Shown piece after piece: positions 52,048-60,882 of a stretch of 64,000 nucleotides of DNA (positions are counted from its first letter, which is position 1; each line of letters begins with the position of its first letter). The translations under genes were made by a program, and so were the position numbers. This DNA comes from Alkalihalobacillus sp047302405 (lineage in GTDB: Bacteria; Bacillota; Bacilli; Bacillales; Bacillaceae_D). The notes under the pieces were generated by a model, which was not told where the DNA came from, made no database searches, and worked only from the letters and a program-made list of their open reading frames with translations. The stretch is from the NCBI RefSeq assembly GCF_047302405.1, contig NZ_CP154853.1, positions 868,001 to 932,000 on the forward strand. The letters are read 5' to 3'.

Positions 52048-53355
52048 GTGAGAGGCGAACATATAAGAAAGTTGGTAGGAGTGGTCCTGATGCTCGGCCT
52101 TCTTAGCCTAGGAACTTCAAATATCGTTTCGGATTGGTTAGCCATTCCGCAAGAAATAACGGTATTCGAAGGGGTTGAGACAGAGCTTGTTGAGACCTCA
52201 AGTCATGATATTACAAGTTTTATTAATCAAAAAAATAATACGATATCCTACTCAAGTACAAGTGAAGGAGATACAAATCGTTCACATATTACCGGACACG
52301 AAGTAGGTGAACAGGAAATGACATTTGAAGTTGGCGGTTTTCCTGTCAAGCAAGTTAATGTTAATGTTCTACCAAAAATTGAAGTTATTCCTGGTGGACA
52401 GTCAATCGGGGTAAAGCTAAATACGGAAGGCGTTCTCGTAGTTGGACATCATTTAATCCCGACTACAATTGGTGATGAGTCACCTGGGGAAGAAGCAGGG
52501 ATTGAAGTAGGCGATATGATTGTCAAAATTAACGACGAACCTATCCAGCATATTACCGAGGTAGCGAACATTGTCCAAAAAGCAGGAGAAGGCAATCAAC
52601 CATTAAGTATTGAAATTAAAAGAAATAATCAACTTGTTAACAAGACATTAACACCGATAAAAGCTAAAAATGAGCATTCTTATCGGTTAGGTTTGTATAT
52701 TAGAGATTCAGCCGCTGGGGTAGGAACCTTAACTTTTTTTGACCCAGAATCAAAAAAATATGGTGCATTAGGCCATGTAATCTCAGATGTGGATACTCAG
52801 AAACCAATTATTGTACATGATGGTCAAATTATTCGCTCTTCGGTCAATTCAATTGAAAAAGGAAGTAACGGTGACCCTGGTGAAAAATTAGCCAGCTTTA
52901 AAAATGCTCGAGATGTTCTTGGTACAATTGAAAAGAATAGTCCTTATGGAATTTTTGGGACCTTAAAAAAAGATGATATAAAAAATAATCATTATGATCA
53001 AAAAATGCCGATAACGATGGCTCATGAAGTTAAAGAAGGGCCTGCCAAAATATTAACGGTTGTTAATGGCGAAGAAATTGAAGAGTTTGATATTGAAATT
53101 GTGAGTTCGATTCCACAAAAACAAGCCGCAACGAAAGGGATGGTCATACGAGTGACGGATCCAAAGCTGTTAGAAGCAACCGGTGGAATTGTGCAAGGAA
53201 TGAGCGGTAGTCCAATTATTCAAAATGGAAAATTAGTCGGTGCTGTCACTCACGTTTTTGTGAACGATCCAAAAAGTGGTTATGGTTGTCACATAAGTTG
53301 GATGCTTGAAGAAGCAGGAGTGTTAGCACAATTATCAGGAGCCAAAGCGAGTTAA
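52048..53355 (+). CDS. spoIVB: SpoIVB serine peptidase
   Basis: A 435-residue sporulation protease: an N-terminal membrane anchor (LVGVVLMLGLLSLGTSNIV), a PDZ domain (EEAGIEVGDMIVKINDEPIQHI) near residue 150-200, and the S55 peptidase domain with histidine in ALGHVISDV near 242 and nucleophilic serine in GMSGSPIIQ near 386. Made in the forespore, it cleaves SpoIVFA to trigger sigma-K activation. GTG start after AGGAGAG. In its normal place before spo0A. Confidence 0.95.
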   Translation: MRGEHIRKLVGVVLMLGLLSLGTSNIVSDWLAIPQEITVFEGVETELVETSSHDITSFINQKNNTISYSSTSEGDTNRSHITGHEVGEQEMTFEVGGFPVKQVNVNVLPKIEVIPGGQSIGVKLNTEGVLVVGHHLIPTTIGDESPGEEAGIEVGDMIVKINDEPIQHITEVANIVQKAGEGNQPLSIEIKRNNQLVNKTLTPIKAKNEHSYRLGLYIRDSAAGVGTLTFFDPESKKYGALGHVISDVDTQKPIIVHDGQIIRSSVNSIEKGSNGDPGEKLASFKNARDVLGTIEKNSPYGIFGTLKKDDIKNNHYDQKMPITMAHEVKEGPAKILTVVNGEEIEEFDIEIVSSIPQKQAATKGMVIRVTDPKLLEATGGIVQGMSGSPIIQNGKLVGAVTHVFVNDPKSGYGCHISWMLEEAGVLAQLSGAKAS

Positions 53356-53371
53356 CTCGTTTGGCTTTTTT
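53340..53371 (+). terminator. Terminator overlapping the spoIVB stop
   Basis: AGCCAAAGCGAGT and ACTCGTTTGGCT form an inverted repeat that includes the stop codon and ends in a T run. Confidence 0.82.
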
Positions 53372-53480
53372 TAATGACTTTAGGAAAAATAGACAGAATC
53401 TTACTTTTCCTATAATTTACTTTTGAAATAAACTCATCACTTTTCCTATTTTATGTTAAAGTAAGGATAGACAAAGATCA

Positions 53481-53487
53481 TTCGACA
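53481..53487 (-). promoter_or_regulatory. Spo0A-binding 0A box, upstream
   Basis: TTCGACA, i.e. TGTCGAA on the minus strand, is an exact 0A box (TGNCGAA), about 47 bases before the sigma-H -35. Confidence 0.6.
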
Positions 53488-53533
53488 TATGGTGTATATA
53501 TTGAATGAAGATTAGCGAAAAGGCTCGAAAACA

Positions 53534-53562
53534 AAAGGAATAGTGAGTAAATAGAAGAATTT
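53534..53562 (+). promoter_or_regulatory. Sigma-H promoter of spo0A
   Basis: AAAGGAATA and GAAGAATTT match the sigma-H boxes RNAGGAWWW and RNNGAATWW at every specified base, with an 11-base spacer. It corresponds to the sporulation promoter Ps of B. subtilis spo0A. Confidence 0.8.
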
Positions 53563-53610
53563 CTATTAAAATCGAGAATTTTTAAATAATATAAAGGATT
53601 TAATGATTGC

Positions 53611-53618
53611 TTGTCGAA
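53611..53618 (+). promoter_or_regulatory. Spo0A-binding 0A box, downstream
   Basis: TTGTCGAA is a full match to the 0A consensus, downstream of the sigma-H promoter and 44 bases before the spo0A start, suggesting autoregulation. Confidence 0.65.
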
Positions 53619-53661
53619 ATCGTTAAAGACAAAATTAACCTGTTTATGAGGAGGACATTCC

Positions 53662-54480
53662 GTGGAAAAGATTAAAGTGGGTATTTCAGATGACAATCGA
53701 GAGTTAGTTCACTTGCTAAACGAATACATTTCAGCACAGGATGATATGGAAGTGATAGGGGTTGCTTATAACGGTCAGGATTGTTTGAATATGATTGAGA
53801 ACAAACAGCCAGACGTTCTTATTTTAGATATCATTATGCCTCACTTAGATGGTTTGGCCGTGCTTGAGCGCCTAACACAAATGAATTTGCCACGAAAACC
53901 AAACATCATTATGTTAACCGCTTTTGGTCAGGAAGATGTCACAAAAAAGGCAGTTGATTTAGGTGCGTCTTATTATGTCCTTAAACCATTTGACATCGAA
54001 GTATTAGTGACGAATATTCGAGAGATTGGTGGTGGCAAAAAAACCTTTCTCCAGAAATCAGGTGGTTCTGCGACATCTATTTTAAACGCAAATTCTTCTT
54101 CATCTTCTAGAAACGAAAAACAAGGTTTCAATTTAGATGCAAGTATTACTAGCATTATTCATGAAATTGGAGTGCCAGCTCATATAAAAGGTTATATGTA
54201 TTTACGAGAGGCGATTACAATGGTTTATAACGATATTGAACTTTTAGGATCGATAACGAAAGTACTGTATCCAGACATTGCGAAAAAATTTAATACGACG
54301 GCTAGCCGCGTGGAAAGAGCGATACGTCATGCGATTGAAGTCGCTTGGAGTCGAGGGAATATTGATTCGATTTCCAATCTTTTTGGTTATACGGTTAGTC
54401 ATACGAAAGCGAAACCAACGAACTCAGAATTTATTGCGATGGTCGCCGATAAATTGAGAATTGAACATAAAGTAAGCTGA
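53662..54480 (+). CDS. spo0A: Sporulation master regulator Spo0A
   Basis: A 272-residue response regulator. The receiver domain has the acidic pocket SDD (9-11), phosphoacceptor D56 in LILDIIMP, T in MLTAFG and K in VLKPFD. The C-terminal effector domain has the recognition region TTASRVERAIRHAIEVAWSRG. Phospho-Spo0A sets the entry into sporulation. GTG start after AGGAGG, with the sigma-H promoter and two 0A boxes upstream. Confidence 0.98.
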   Translation: MEKIKVGISDDNRELVHLLNEYISAQDDMEVIGVAYNGQDCLNMIENKQPDVLILDIIMPHLDGLAVLERLTQMNLPRKPNIIMLTAFGQEDVTKKAVDLGASYYVLKPFDIEVLVTNIREIGGGKKTFLQKSGGSATSILNANSSSSSRNEKQGFNLDASITSIIHEIGVPAHIKGYMYLREAITMVYNDIELLGSITKVLYPDIAKKFNTTASRVERAIRHAIEVAWSRGNIDSISNLFGYTVSHTKAKPTNSEFIAMVADKLRIEHKVS

Positions 54481-54529
54481 TAACTATTCGTTCTTAGCGA
54501 GTGGAAATAATGATAAAGATTTGAATTGA

Positions 54530-54576
54530 ACACCAAAACAGGCTTTAGGGAAAAGCTGTTTTTGGTGTTTTTTATT
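54530..54576 (+). terminator. Terminator of spo0A
   Basis: AACACCAAAACAGGCTTT pairs with AAAGCTGTTTTTGGTGTT, with T residues after. Confidence 0.9.
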
Positions 54577-54739
54577 GTGTGAAAAGAGATTTTCTGACCG
54601 CCTGCCAAAAAGCGAAAGATATGTTGTAGAGCGATAATTTGTTTCAAAAGAATTAAATCACATGAAAGAATCATTTTTTAAGACTATGAATGCCAAGAAT
54701 GGATCATACTAAAACCAATATTGTTAGGAGTGTTTTAGT

Positions 54740-55894
54740 ATGTCCAATCTATTAGAGGGTAAAATTATCGCCCATAAAACAACAAAAAAATTAATTGAAA
54801 TGATACCAAATGGCGAATCAATGATCGCGGTATTATCGCATGAAGATTTAGATGGAGTAGCTGTGGATGGATTAATTGAAAAAAAAGTAAAAGCGATCAT
54901 TAATTTTAAATCATCAATGAGTGGAAAATATGAACATAAACAAGTGCGAAGGTTACTTGCCGAAGGGATTCCTGTTTATGATCTTGAAGAAATAGATGTG
55001 TCCTTACAGAGTGATTCTTTTACAAAAAATGTCCATTTCATTAAGGGAGATGGCTTATATGAAAAAGCAGGCAAACAATCTCGTCACCTTTGTCGGTTAA
55101 TCCCTTATACAGAAGAAAAAATAACAGAACGGTTACAAACAGCAAAAGAAAATTATCAACAGTTATTTTTAGACTTCATGAGTAATTCTCTTGAATATGC
55201 CCAAAAGGAAGCTCCTTTATTTTTGACTCAATACGAGCTCCCGACTTGTTTTCAAATGCTAGAAGGAAAACAAGTATTAATCGTCGCAAGAAATTGTTCT
55301 TATGAAAAAGATTTGTTAGCCATTAAACGAAAAATAAAAAGGGAGAACATCAACGTCATGGCAGTTGACGGGGCAGCGGATGGATTATTAAATATTGGGG
55401 TGAAGCCGGATTTTATTATTGGGGATATGGATTCTGTATCTGAGAAGGCTTTATTATGTGGAGCGCATCTTATTTGTCATCGTTACATGTCAGGGCATTC
55501 ACCTGGAGCAGAACGGGTTCAGTCATTAAACATCATGAACTGGGAGGAACTTCAATTTGTCGGTACAAGTGAAGATTTAGCCATCTACGGTGCATACTGG
55601 TCGAAAGCAGCTCATTTATTTTTAGTTGGATGTCGAAGTGGAATGAAGGAATTTTTAGAAAAAGGTAGGCCAGGCATGGGTTCAAGTATTTTAAGTCGGA
55701 TTCAGGCTGGTGAAATGATTACGGATTTAAAAGGAATTCACATACTTGGAGGGATTCATCAAGCACCTATCTTTTCTTTTGATTGGTTTACTCAACTGTC
55801 AAACAATATTTTGAATTGGTGGGCTAAATACAATGTTCGGGCTAAATTAACACAAGGGTGGTTCCAATTTAGACGGAAGAAGGAGAGCTTATAG
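54740..55894 (+). CDS. SteA-like protein (thiamin pyrophosphokinase-related fold)
   Basis: A 384-residue protein with an N-terminal domain of about 150 residues carrying HEDLDGVAVDGLIEKKVKAIINFKSSMSG and a central part related to thiamin pyrophosphokinase-like enzymes (VDGAADGLLNIGVKPDFIIGDMDSVSE). It ends with hydrophobic FDWFTQLSNNILNWW and a basic tail. This matches proteins annotated as putative cytokinetic ring protein SteA, named from the Corynebacterium SteA-SteB cell-division pair. No catalytic role is established. First gene of a three-gene operon with a glycosyltransferase (one-base gap) and a MraY-like protein. Confidence 0.8.
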   Translation: MSNLLEGKIIAHKTTKKLIEMIPNGESMIAVLSHEDLDGVAVDGLIEKKVKAIINFKSSMSGKYEHKQVRRLLAEGIPVYDLEEIDVSLQSDSFTKNVHFIKGDGLYEKAGKQSRHLCRLIPYTEEKITERLQTAKENYQQLFLDFMSNSLEYAQKEAPLFLTQYELPTCFQMLEGKQVLIVARNCSYEKDLLAIKRKIKRENINVMAVDGAADGLLNIGVKPDFIIGDMDSVSEKALLCGAHLICHRYMSGHSPGAERVQSLNIMNWEELQFVGTSEDLAIYGAYWSKAAHLFLVGCRSGMKEFLEKGRPGMGSSILSRIQAGEMITDLKGIHILGGIHQAPIFSFDWFTQLSNNILNWWAKYNVRAKLTQGWFQFRRKKESL

Positions 55895-55895
55895 A

Positions 55896-56555
55896 GTGGT
55901 GCAAATTAGTGTGATCGTGCCAGCATTTAATGAAGAAGAAAGAATAGCCAACACATTAAAAGCAATTCGCTCTCTTCCTTTTTCGCTTGAGTTAATTGTT
56001 GTCGATGATGGTAGTGTTGATGAAACCTTTACAATTGCTAATCGTTATGCGGATGAAGTGATTCGATTAAAAGAAAACCAAGGTAAAGGAAGAGCATTAG
56101 AAGCAGGCTTTCAAAAGGGGAAGGGGGAGTACATCCTTTGTCTTGATGCAGACTTAGGTTCATCAGCCGAAGAAGCCGAAGCCCTCATACAGCCAGCCCT
56201 GTTAGCTGCGGCTGATGTAATTGTTTCAAAAGTCGCTCCGGGAAAAAAAGCAGGCTTTGGACTTGTGAAAAAACGAGCTCAAGCTTTAATTTTTGAAAAA
56301 ACAGGGATTAAATTAGAAGCACCATTATCGGGACAGCGTATTTTTCATCGCCGCTGGCTCCCGTGTATTCAATCGATACATTCGGCCAGATTTGGCGTAG
56401 AGACGGAAATGTCGATTCGTTTTTTAGAGGCAGGGGCAAAAATTTTAGAAGTAGAAACAAAAATGCAGCATCGTGAAATGGGGAAGAGCATAAAAGGTTT
56501 ATGGCATAGGTGCAAACAATTATTAGATATTGAACGTTATCGAAAAGAGGTTTGA
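55896..56555 (+). CDS. Family 2 glycosyltransferase (DPM1/UgtP-like)
   Basis: A 219-residue GT-A fold enzyme with ISVIVPAFNEEERIANTLKAI, the VDDGSVDETF motif and the DADLG metal site (DxD-like). There is no membrane domain. Resembles polyprenyl-phosphate hexosyltransferases, so it may load a sugar on undecaprenyl phosphate; donor and acceptor unknown. It starts at GTG one base after the SteA-like stop and abuts the MraY-like gene, so the three act together. Confidence 0.85.
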   Translation: MVQISVIVPAFNEEERIANTLKAIRSLPFSLELIVVDDGSVDETFTIANRYADEVIRLKENQGKGRALEAGFQKGKGEYILCLDADLGSSAEEAEALIQPALLAAADVIVSKVAPGKKAGFGLVKKRAQALIFEKTGIKLEAPLSGQRIFHRRWLPCIQSIHSARFGVETEMSIRFLEAGAKILEVETKMQHREMGKSIKGLWHRCKQLLDIERYRKEV

Positions 56556-56556
56556 G

Positions 56557-57357
56557 ATGTATCTCTATATTTTTATTTTGCCTATCATCGCTCTTTTAAG
56601 TATGTATGCGTTTTTGTCAGCCGGTTGGACGGTCCGCAATTATGAAGGGAAACAAGTCCCTTATAGCTTAGGTGTTCTCGTGGTTTTTGCCTATGCTCTT
56701 GTGATTGATTATTTCAATCTCGACTTAATGGCTCTTAGCACTTGGGCGTTAATGTATGTTTTGATCATTTGGAGCATTGGTTTTATTGATGATTTATACG
56801 GGCAAAATTCACCTAAAGGAATTAAAGGTCACTTACATTATTTGATTAAACATAAAAAGCCTACGACAGGGATATTAAAAATAGTAGGAACGATAGCGGC
56901 CTCGCTTTATATGACTATTTTTTTTGAACCGGAAACGATCTTTATTATGATTCGTTATTTTTTACTTCTACTTCTTTTTCCGCATGTCATGAATGCTTTA
57001 GATACACGTCCATTAAGAGTGTGGAAGGTGAGTCTTTTCTTTTGGGTTATTCTGCTTCTTGCTGGCTTTATTCCTTCCTTTCTTATTGTTATTTACATCG
57101 TAACGGTTTTTTATCTCCTCTTAGTTCTAGAAGGGCACCGGATTGCGATGTTAGGTGATAATGGAGCAACGGTTATCGGAAGTATTTTAGCTCTTTGGAC
57201 CATTACAGTCGCATCACCAATCGTTCAATGGAGCATATTGGCGATTTTAATGATAATTAGTGGGCTGATCGAGCGTATTTCGATATCGGCTGTGATCGAA
57301 AAAAAACCATTATTACAATGGTTTGACAGGCTTGGTGTCTCAATGAAAAAAACTTAA
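56557..57357 (+). CDS. MraY/WecA-like membrane phosphotransferase homologue
   Basis: A 266-residue integral membrane protein with about eight helices. A DD pair in WSIGFIDDLYGQ, a KGIKGHLHYLIKHKKPTTGILKIVG loop and MLGDNGATVIGSILALW resemble the DD and GDxG motifs of polyprenyl-phosphate sugar-1-phosphate transferases. It is shorter than MraY (about 320) and lacks some helices, so activity is uncertain. ATG at 56557 follows GAGGTT. Last gene of its operon. Confidence 0.75.
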   Translation: MYLYIFILPIIALLSMYAFLSAGWTVRNYEGKQVPYSLGVLVVFAYALVIDYFNLDLMALSTWALMYVLIIWSIGFIDDLYGQNSPKGIKGHLHYLIKHKKPTTGILKIVGTIAASLYMTIFFEPETIFIMIRYFLLLLLFPHVMNALDTRPLRVWKVSLFFWVILLLAGFIPSFLIVIYIVTVFYLLLVLEGHRIAMLGDNGATVIGSILALWTITVASPIVQWSILAILMIISGLIERISISAVIEKKPLLQWFDRLGVSMKKT

Positions 57358-57393
57358 GCTAAAGAAAAGGCAGTGCTTGTCGTTCTAAATTCG

Positions 57394-57431
57394 TTCATCT
57401 GCTCATGAATATTTGCTCATGAGCGGATGAA
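57394..57431. repeat. Long perfect-type palindrome between MraY-like gene and yqzF
   Basis: TTCATCTGCTCATGA and TCATGAGCGGATGAA form a 15-bp stem with one mismatch (G opposite T) and an eight-base loop. There is no T run on either side. It is nested in a looser outer pair (AAGGCAGTGC and GGCACTACTTCTCTGCCTT). It may be a terminator for convergent genes or a binding site. Confidence 0.65.
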
Positions 57432-57449
57432 GCTCCTTCTAAAAGGGCA

Positions 57450-57716
57450 CTACTTCTCTGCCTTCGCCTCGTCAACGGACGAGTTTTTTTTGAATTTTGG
57501 TGATATTTTTCCGTTTTTCTTGTCTCTATAAAAAATAAAACCTGCGATAAAACTTAATCCGGCTAAAAATAAAATCAGACCGAGGACAAATTCTAACGAC
57601 AACGGTAAAAACGAAATATTACTAATTTGAAAAAAGGTATCCCTCATTAACTTAATCCCATACCCAGCGATAAAAACGGGGATAAGCATAATGGTTAAAG
57701 CGATAAAACGTCCCAT
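57450..57716 (-). CDS. yqzF: DUF2627 membrane protein YqzF
   Basis: An 88-residue protein with two membrane helices (ALTIMLIPVFIAGYGIKLM; LEFVLGLILFLAGLSFIAGFIF) and a basic tail, recognised as YqzF. Function unknown. ATG at 57716 is chosen since AAAGAGG lies eight bases ahead. In B. subtilis it is also next to the bkd cluster. Confidence 0.82.
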   Translation of the reverse strand: MGRFIALTIMLIPVFIAGYGIKLMRDTFFQISNISFLPLSLEFVLGLILFLAGLSFIAGFIFYRDKKNGKISPKFKKNSSVDEAKAEK

Positions 57717-58093
57717 TGTATGTGCCTCTTTCATTCTTTTTTCATTACTTCCTTTTAATTTTAACAAAAAATAATCGTTTTTGACACCATAAAGGTTGCA
57801 AGATTGTTTTATTTGAGTAATAGTAAAAGGAGGGAAATGAGAGCTGCAATTAGGACTTAGTCTTAATTTTTCCGTAAAAGCATAAAATAGTATTGAAATA
57901 TAGTCAAATCCTAGACCATTTGACTTGATGTCTTTTACTTACCTTTGCCTATTTACCCTGTTACAGGATAGACGTGCTTCCTTCTTTCGGATCAATTATG
58001 ATAGTAATAAAGCATTTGTATTACATAGTCTTTAATTTAACAGCTTGCTTTTTTAAAAATTCATAACAGCTCTTAAGCTCAAGGAGGTTCATC
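57717..58093 (+). other. Intergenic region ahead of bcd
   Basis: A 377-base stretch. It contains no bkdR or ptb gene, unlike B. subtilis. A TTGACAC/TTGCA pair at about 57780-57799 resembles a -24/-12 sigma-54 promoter but with eight rather than five bases between, so it is not accepted. A short frame of seven codons (ATG at about 57837 after GGAGGG) is probably chance. Confidence 0.45.
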
Positions 58094-59191
58094 ATGCAAT
58101 TATTTTCGGAAATGGAGCATTACGATTATGAACAAGTGGTTGTATGCCAGGATAAAAGTTCAGGTTTAAAAGCAATTATTGCGATTCATGACACAACTTT
58201 AGGACCTGCCTTAGGTGGTACACGAATGTGGATGTACGAGAACGAAGAAGCTGCCTTTAATGATGCCTTACGATTAGCAAGAGGGATGACTTATAAAAAT
58301 GCAGCGGCAGGACTTAATCTTGGTGGTGGAAAGACCGTCATTATTGGAGATCCAAAAAAAGATAAAAATGAGGAAATGTTTCGAGCATTTGGCCGTTACA
58401 TTCAAGGACTTAACGGCAGATATATAACGGCAGAGGATGTCGGTACAACAGTTGAAGATATGGATACGATTTATCAAGAAACAAATTATGTAACAGGTAT
58501 TTCACAAGCGTACGGTTCTTCAGGAAACCCTTCTCCCGTTACGGCATATGGCGTGTATGTTGGGATGAAAGCCACAGCAAAAGCGGCTTTTGGTTCGGAT
58601 GATTTATCTGGAAAAAAAGTAGCTGTGCAAGGTGTTGGTAATGTATCTTATCATTTATGCAAATACCTTCATGAAGAAGGTGTCGAATTAATTGTGACCG
58701 ATATAAATAAAGAGGCGGTAAAAAGAGCACAAGCTGATTTTGGAGCTAAAGCAGTTGAAGTTAATGATATTTACAATGTTGATTGTGATATTTTTGCTCC
58801 ATGTGCATTAGGTGCGATCATTAATGATGTGACGATACCATTATTAAAAGCAAAGGTAATCGCAGGTGCTGCTAATAATCAATTAAAAGATGAATCACAT
58901 GGTCATACTCTTCATGATTTAGGCATTTATTACGCTCCAGATTATGTGATAAATGCAGGTGGTGTTATTAATGTGGCTGATGAGTTAAGTGGCTATAATC
59001 GGGATCGCGCTTTAAAAAAGGTAGAGACGATTTACCAAAACCTTGAGACGGTTTTTGAAATTTCAGCCCGTGAAAAAATTCCTACGTTTAAAGCAGCCAA
59101 TCGAATGGCAGAAGAACGAATTGCAAGAATGAAACAGTCACGCAGTCAGTTTTTACAAGATGGACATCATATTTTGTCAAGAAGACACTAA
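58094..59191 (+). CDS. bcd: Leucine (branched-chain amino acid) dehydrogenase
   Basis: A 365-residue Glu/Leu/Phe/Val dehydrogenase with the catalytic lysine in GLNLGGGKTVIIGDP and a Rossmann NAD site VQGVGNVSYHLCKYL. It reversibly deaminates leucine, isoleucine and valine to branched 2-oxo acids, the substrates of the downstream complex. AAGGAGG precedes the ATG. First gene of bcd-lpdV-bkdAA-bkdAB-bkdB. Confidence 0.96.
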   Translation: MQLFSEMEHYDYEQVVVCQDKSSGLKAIIAIHDTTLGPALGGTRMWMYENEEAAFNDALRLARGMTYKNAAAGLNLGGGKTVIIGDPKKDKNEEMFRAFGRYIQGLNGRYITAEDVGTTVEDMDTIYQETNYVTGISQAYGSSGNPSPVTAYGVYVGMKATAKAAFGSDDLSGKKVAVQGVGNVSYHLCKYLHEEGVELIVTDINKEAVKRAQADFGAKAVEVNDIYNVDCDIFAPCALGAIINDVTIPLLKAKVIAGAANNQLKDESHGHTLHDLGIYYAPDYVINAGGVINVADELSGYNRDRALKKVETIYQNLETVFEISAREKIPTFKAANRMAEERIARMKQSRSQFLQDGHHILSRRH

Positions 59192-59218
59192 TTGTGACAA
59201 GCGGAAGGAGGCGACTAT

Positions 59219-60640
59219 ATGGCTGAAGAATATGATCTAGTAATACTCGGTGGTGGAACCGGTGGATATGTAGCGGCGGTGCGAGCTGCTCAAAATGGCC
59301 GTAAAGTAGCAATCGTTGAAAAAGGAAAGCTTGGAGGTACATGTTTACATAAAGGTTGTATCCCAAGCAAAGCCCTCTTGCGTAGTGCAGAGGTTTTTGC
59401 AACAGCAAAAGATGCTAATAAATATGGTGTGCTCATTCAAGATCTCAAATTAGATTTCCAAGCTGTCCAAAGCCGAAAAGAAACGATTGTGAACCAGCTG
59501 CACCAGGGGGTTCAAGCGTTGATGAAAAAAGGGAAAATCGACGTTTATGAAGGAAAAGGGAGAATACTTGGTCCATCGATCTTTTCGCCACGTCCAGGTA
59601 CGATTTCAGTGGAGATGAATGATGGAACGGAAAATATGATGCTCGTTCCAGAAAATATAATTATCGCCACGGGTTCATCACCAAGGTCATTACTTGGCTT
59701 AGATGTGGATGGGCAATTAATCTTAGATTCAGACGATGCGTTAGAATTGGAACAATTACCATCATCGATTTTAATTGTTGGGGGTGGTGTGATTGGAATT
59801 GAGTGGGCCTCAATGTTAGCCGATTTTGGAGTAGACGTAACCGTTTTAGAGTATGGAGATACGATCTTGCCACAGGCTGATAAAGACATCGCCAAGGAAG
59901 CGACTAAACTTCTAAAGCAAAGAGGCATTCAGATTATCACGAATGCAAAGATTGATGCAGACTCGTTGAAGAAAGACAAAAATGTCACAATATCTGTTGA
60001 TGTTTTAGGAGAAAAAACCGATTTCACAGCTAATAAAATGCTCATTTCGGTCGGGAGAACGGCTAATGTAGAGGATATGGGGCTAGTGAATACTGATATT
60101 GAAATTGAAAAAGGCTACATAAAAGTTAATGAGTTTTATCAAACGAAAGAATCGCATATTTACGCTATTGGTGATGTCATTGGTGGGTTACAGCTTGCTC
60201 ATGTTGCTTCACACGAGGGTTTGATTGCGGTAGAACATCTTTCGCAAAATAACCCACAAAAATTAGAGGAGCAAACTATTGCCACATGTGTGTACAGTCG
60301 ACCTGAAATGGCTAGCGTCGGTTTAACCGAACAAAAAGCTAGAGAATTAGGCTTTCGTGTGAAAATAGGAAAGTTTCCATTTAAAGCAAATGGAAAAGCG
60401 CTCGTTTATGGAGAGGCTGAAGGGTTTGTAAAAGTAATCGCGAATGCGGACAATCATGATTTACTAGGGGTTCATATGATTGGACCTCATGTCACTGATT
60501 TAATTTCAGAGGCAGCCTTAGCAAAAGTGTTAGATGCGGCTGATTTTGAAATTGCTGAAATGATTCACCCCCATCCGACTTTATCGGAAATCATTGGTGA
60601 AGCTGCCTTAGCAGTGGACGGTCGTGCCATTCATATGTAA
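59219..60640 (+). CDS. lpdV: Dihydrolipoyl dehydrogenase of the branched-chain keto-acid complex
   Basis: A 473-residue flavoprotein disulfide reductase (E3) with the N-terminal FAD site LVILGGGTGGYVAAVRAAQ, the redox pair in GGTCLHKGCIPSKALL, a NAD site IVGGGVIGIEWASM, and the C-terminal active-site HPHPTLSE. It reoxidises lipoamide. Normally bkdAA follows at once; here a 304-base repeat-bearing gap intervenes. Confidence 0.95.
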   Translation: MAEEYDLVILGGGTGGYVAAVRAAQNGRKVAIVEKGKLGGTCLHKGCIPSKALLRSAEVFATAKDANKYGVLIQDLKLDFQAVQSRKETIVNQLHQGVQALMKKGKIDVYEGKGRILGPSIFSPRPGTISVEMNDGTENMMLVPENIIIATGSSPRSLLGLDVDGQLILDSDDALELEQLPSSILIVGGGVIGIEWASMLADFGVDVTVLEYGDTILPQADKDIAKEATKLLKQRGIQIITNAKIDADSLKKDKNVTISVDVLGEKTDFTANKMLISVGRTANVEDMGLVNTDIEIEKGYIKVNEFYQTKESHIYAIGDVIGGLQLAHVASHEGLIAVEHLSQNNPQKLEEQTIATCVYSRPEMASVGLTEQKARELGFRVKIGKFPFKANGKALVYGEAEGFVKVIANADNHDLLGVHMIGPHVTDLISEAALAKVLDAADFEIAEMIHPHPTLSEIIGEAALAVDGRAIHM

Positions 60641-60668
60641 AGAAAAGAAATAATAAAACGGTTATCAT

Positions 60669-60705
60669 GAATCCAGCTATGTCCGTTAGAAGCTCGAGAA
60701 AAATC
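60669..60705 (-). repeat. Fragment of dispersed repeat family B
   Basis: The stretch AATCCAGCTATGTCCGTTAG followed by AAGCTCGAGAAAAATC is the reverse complement of the ends of the units at 28120-28160 and 28290-28330. The rest of the element is missing. Confidence 0.75.
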
Positions 60706-60749
60706 AATCAAAATGTTGATTGCTGAAAGTAGAACCGTATAGCTTTTGA

Positions 60750-60882
60750 TTAACCAAAACGGAGTCAGCGGAATGCCCGGAGACTCCTGCGGGATTAGTG
60801 AGGAACGGGAGACCCCGCAGATTAACGAGGAGGCTCCCGGCTCACCCGCGGAACGCGTAGGGCATGCAGCTGGCGGAGTAAA
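60750..60882 (+). repeat. GC-rich dispersed repeat, family A copy 3 (core)
   Basis: Shares AACCAAAACGGAG, AATGCCCGGAGACTCCTGCG, GGGAGACCCCGCAG, CGAGGAGGCTCCCG and CACCCGCGGAACGCGTAG with the copies at 23.5 and 46.2 kb. It lies inside the bkd operon between lpdV and bkdAA. An ORF over it is not real. Confidence 0.92.

Noticed and set aside
54690..54740. Sigma-G promoter for the SteA-like operon
   Set aside because: CATACTA resembles the -10, but the GAATG box lies only 12 bases before it, far from the expected spacing.
57775..57800. Sigma-54 (-24/-12) promoter for bcd
   Set aside because: TTGACAC and TTGCA are present, but the spacing is three bases too long and the GG of the -24 box is missing.
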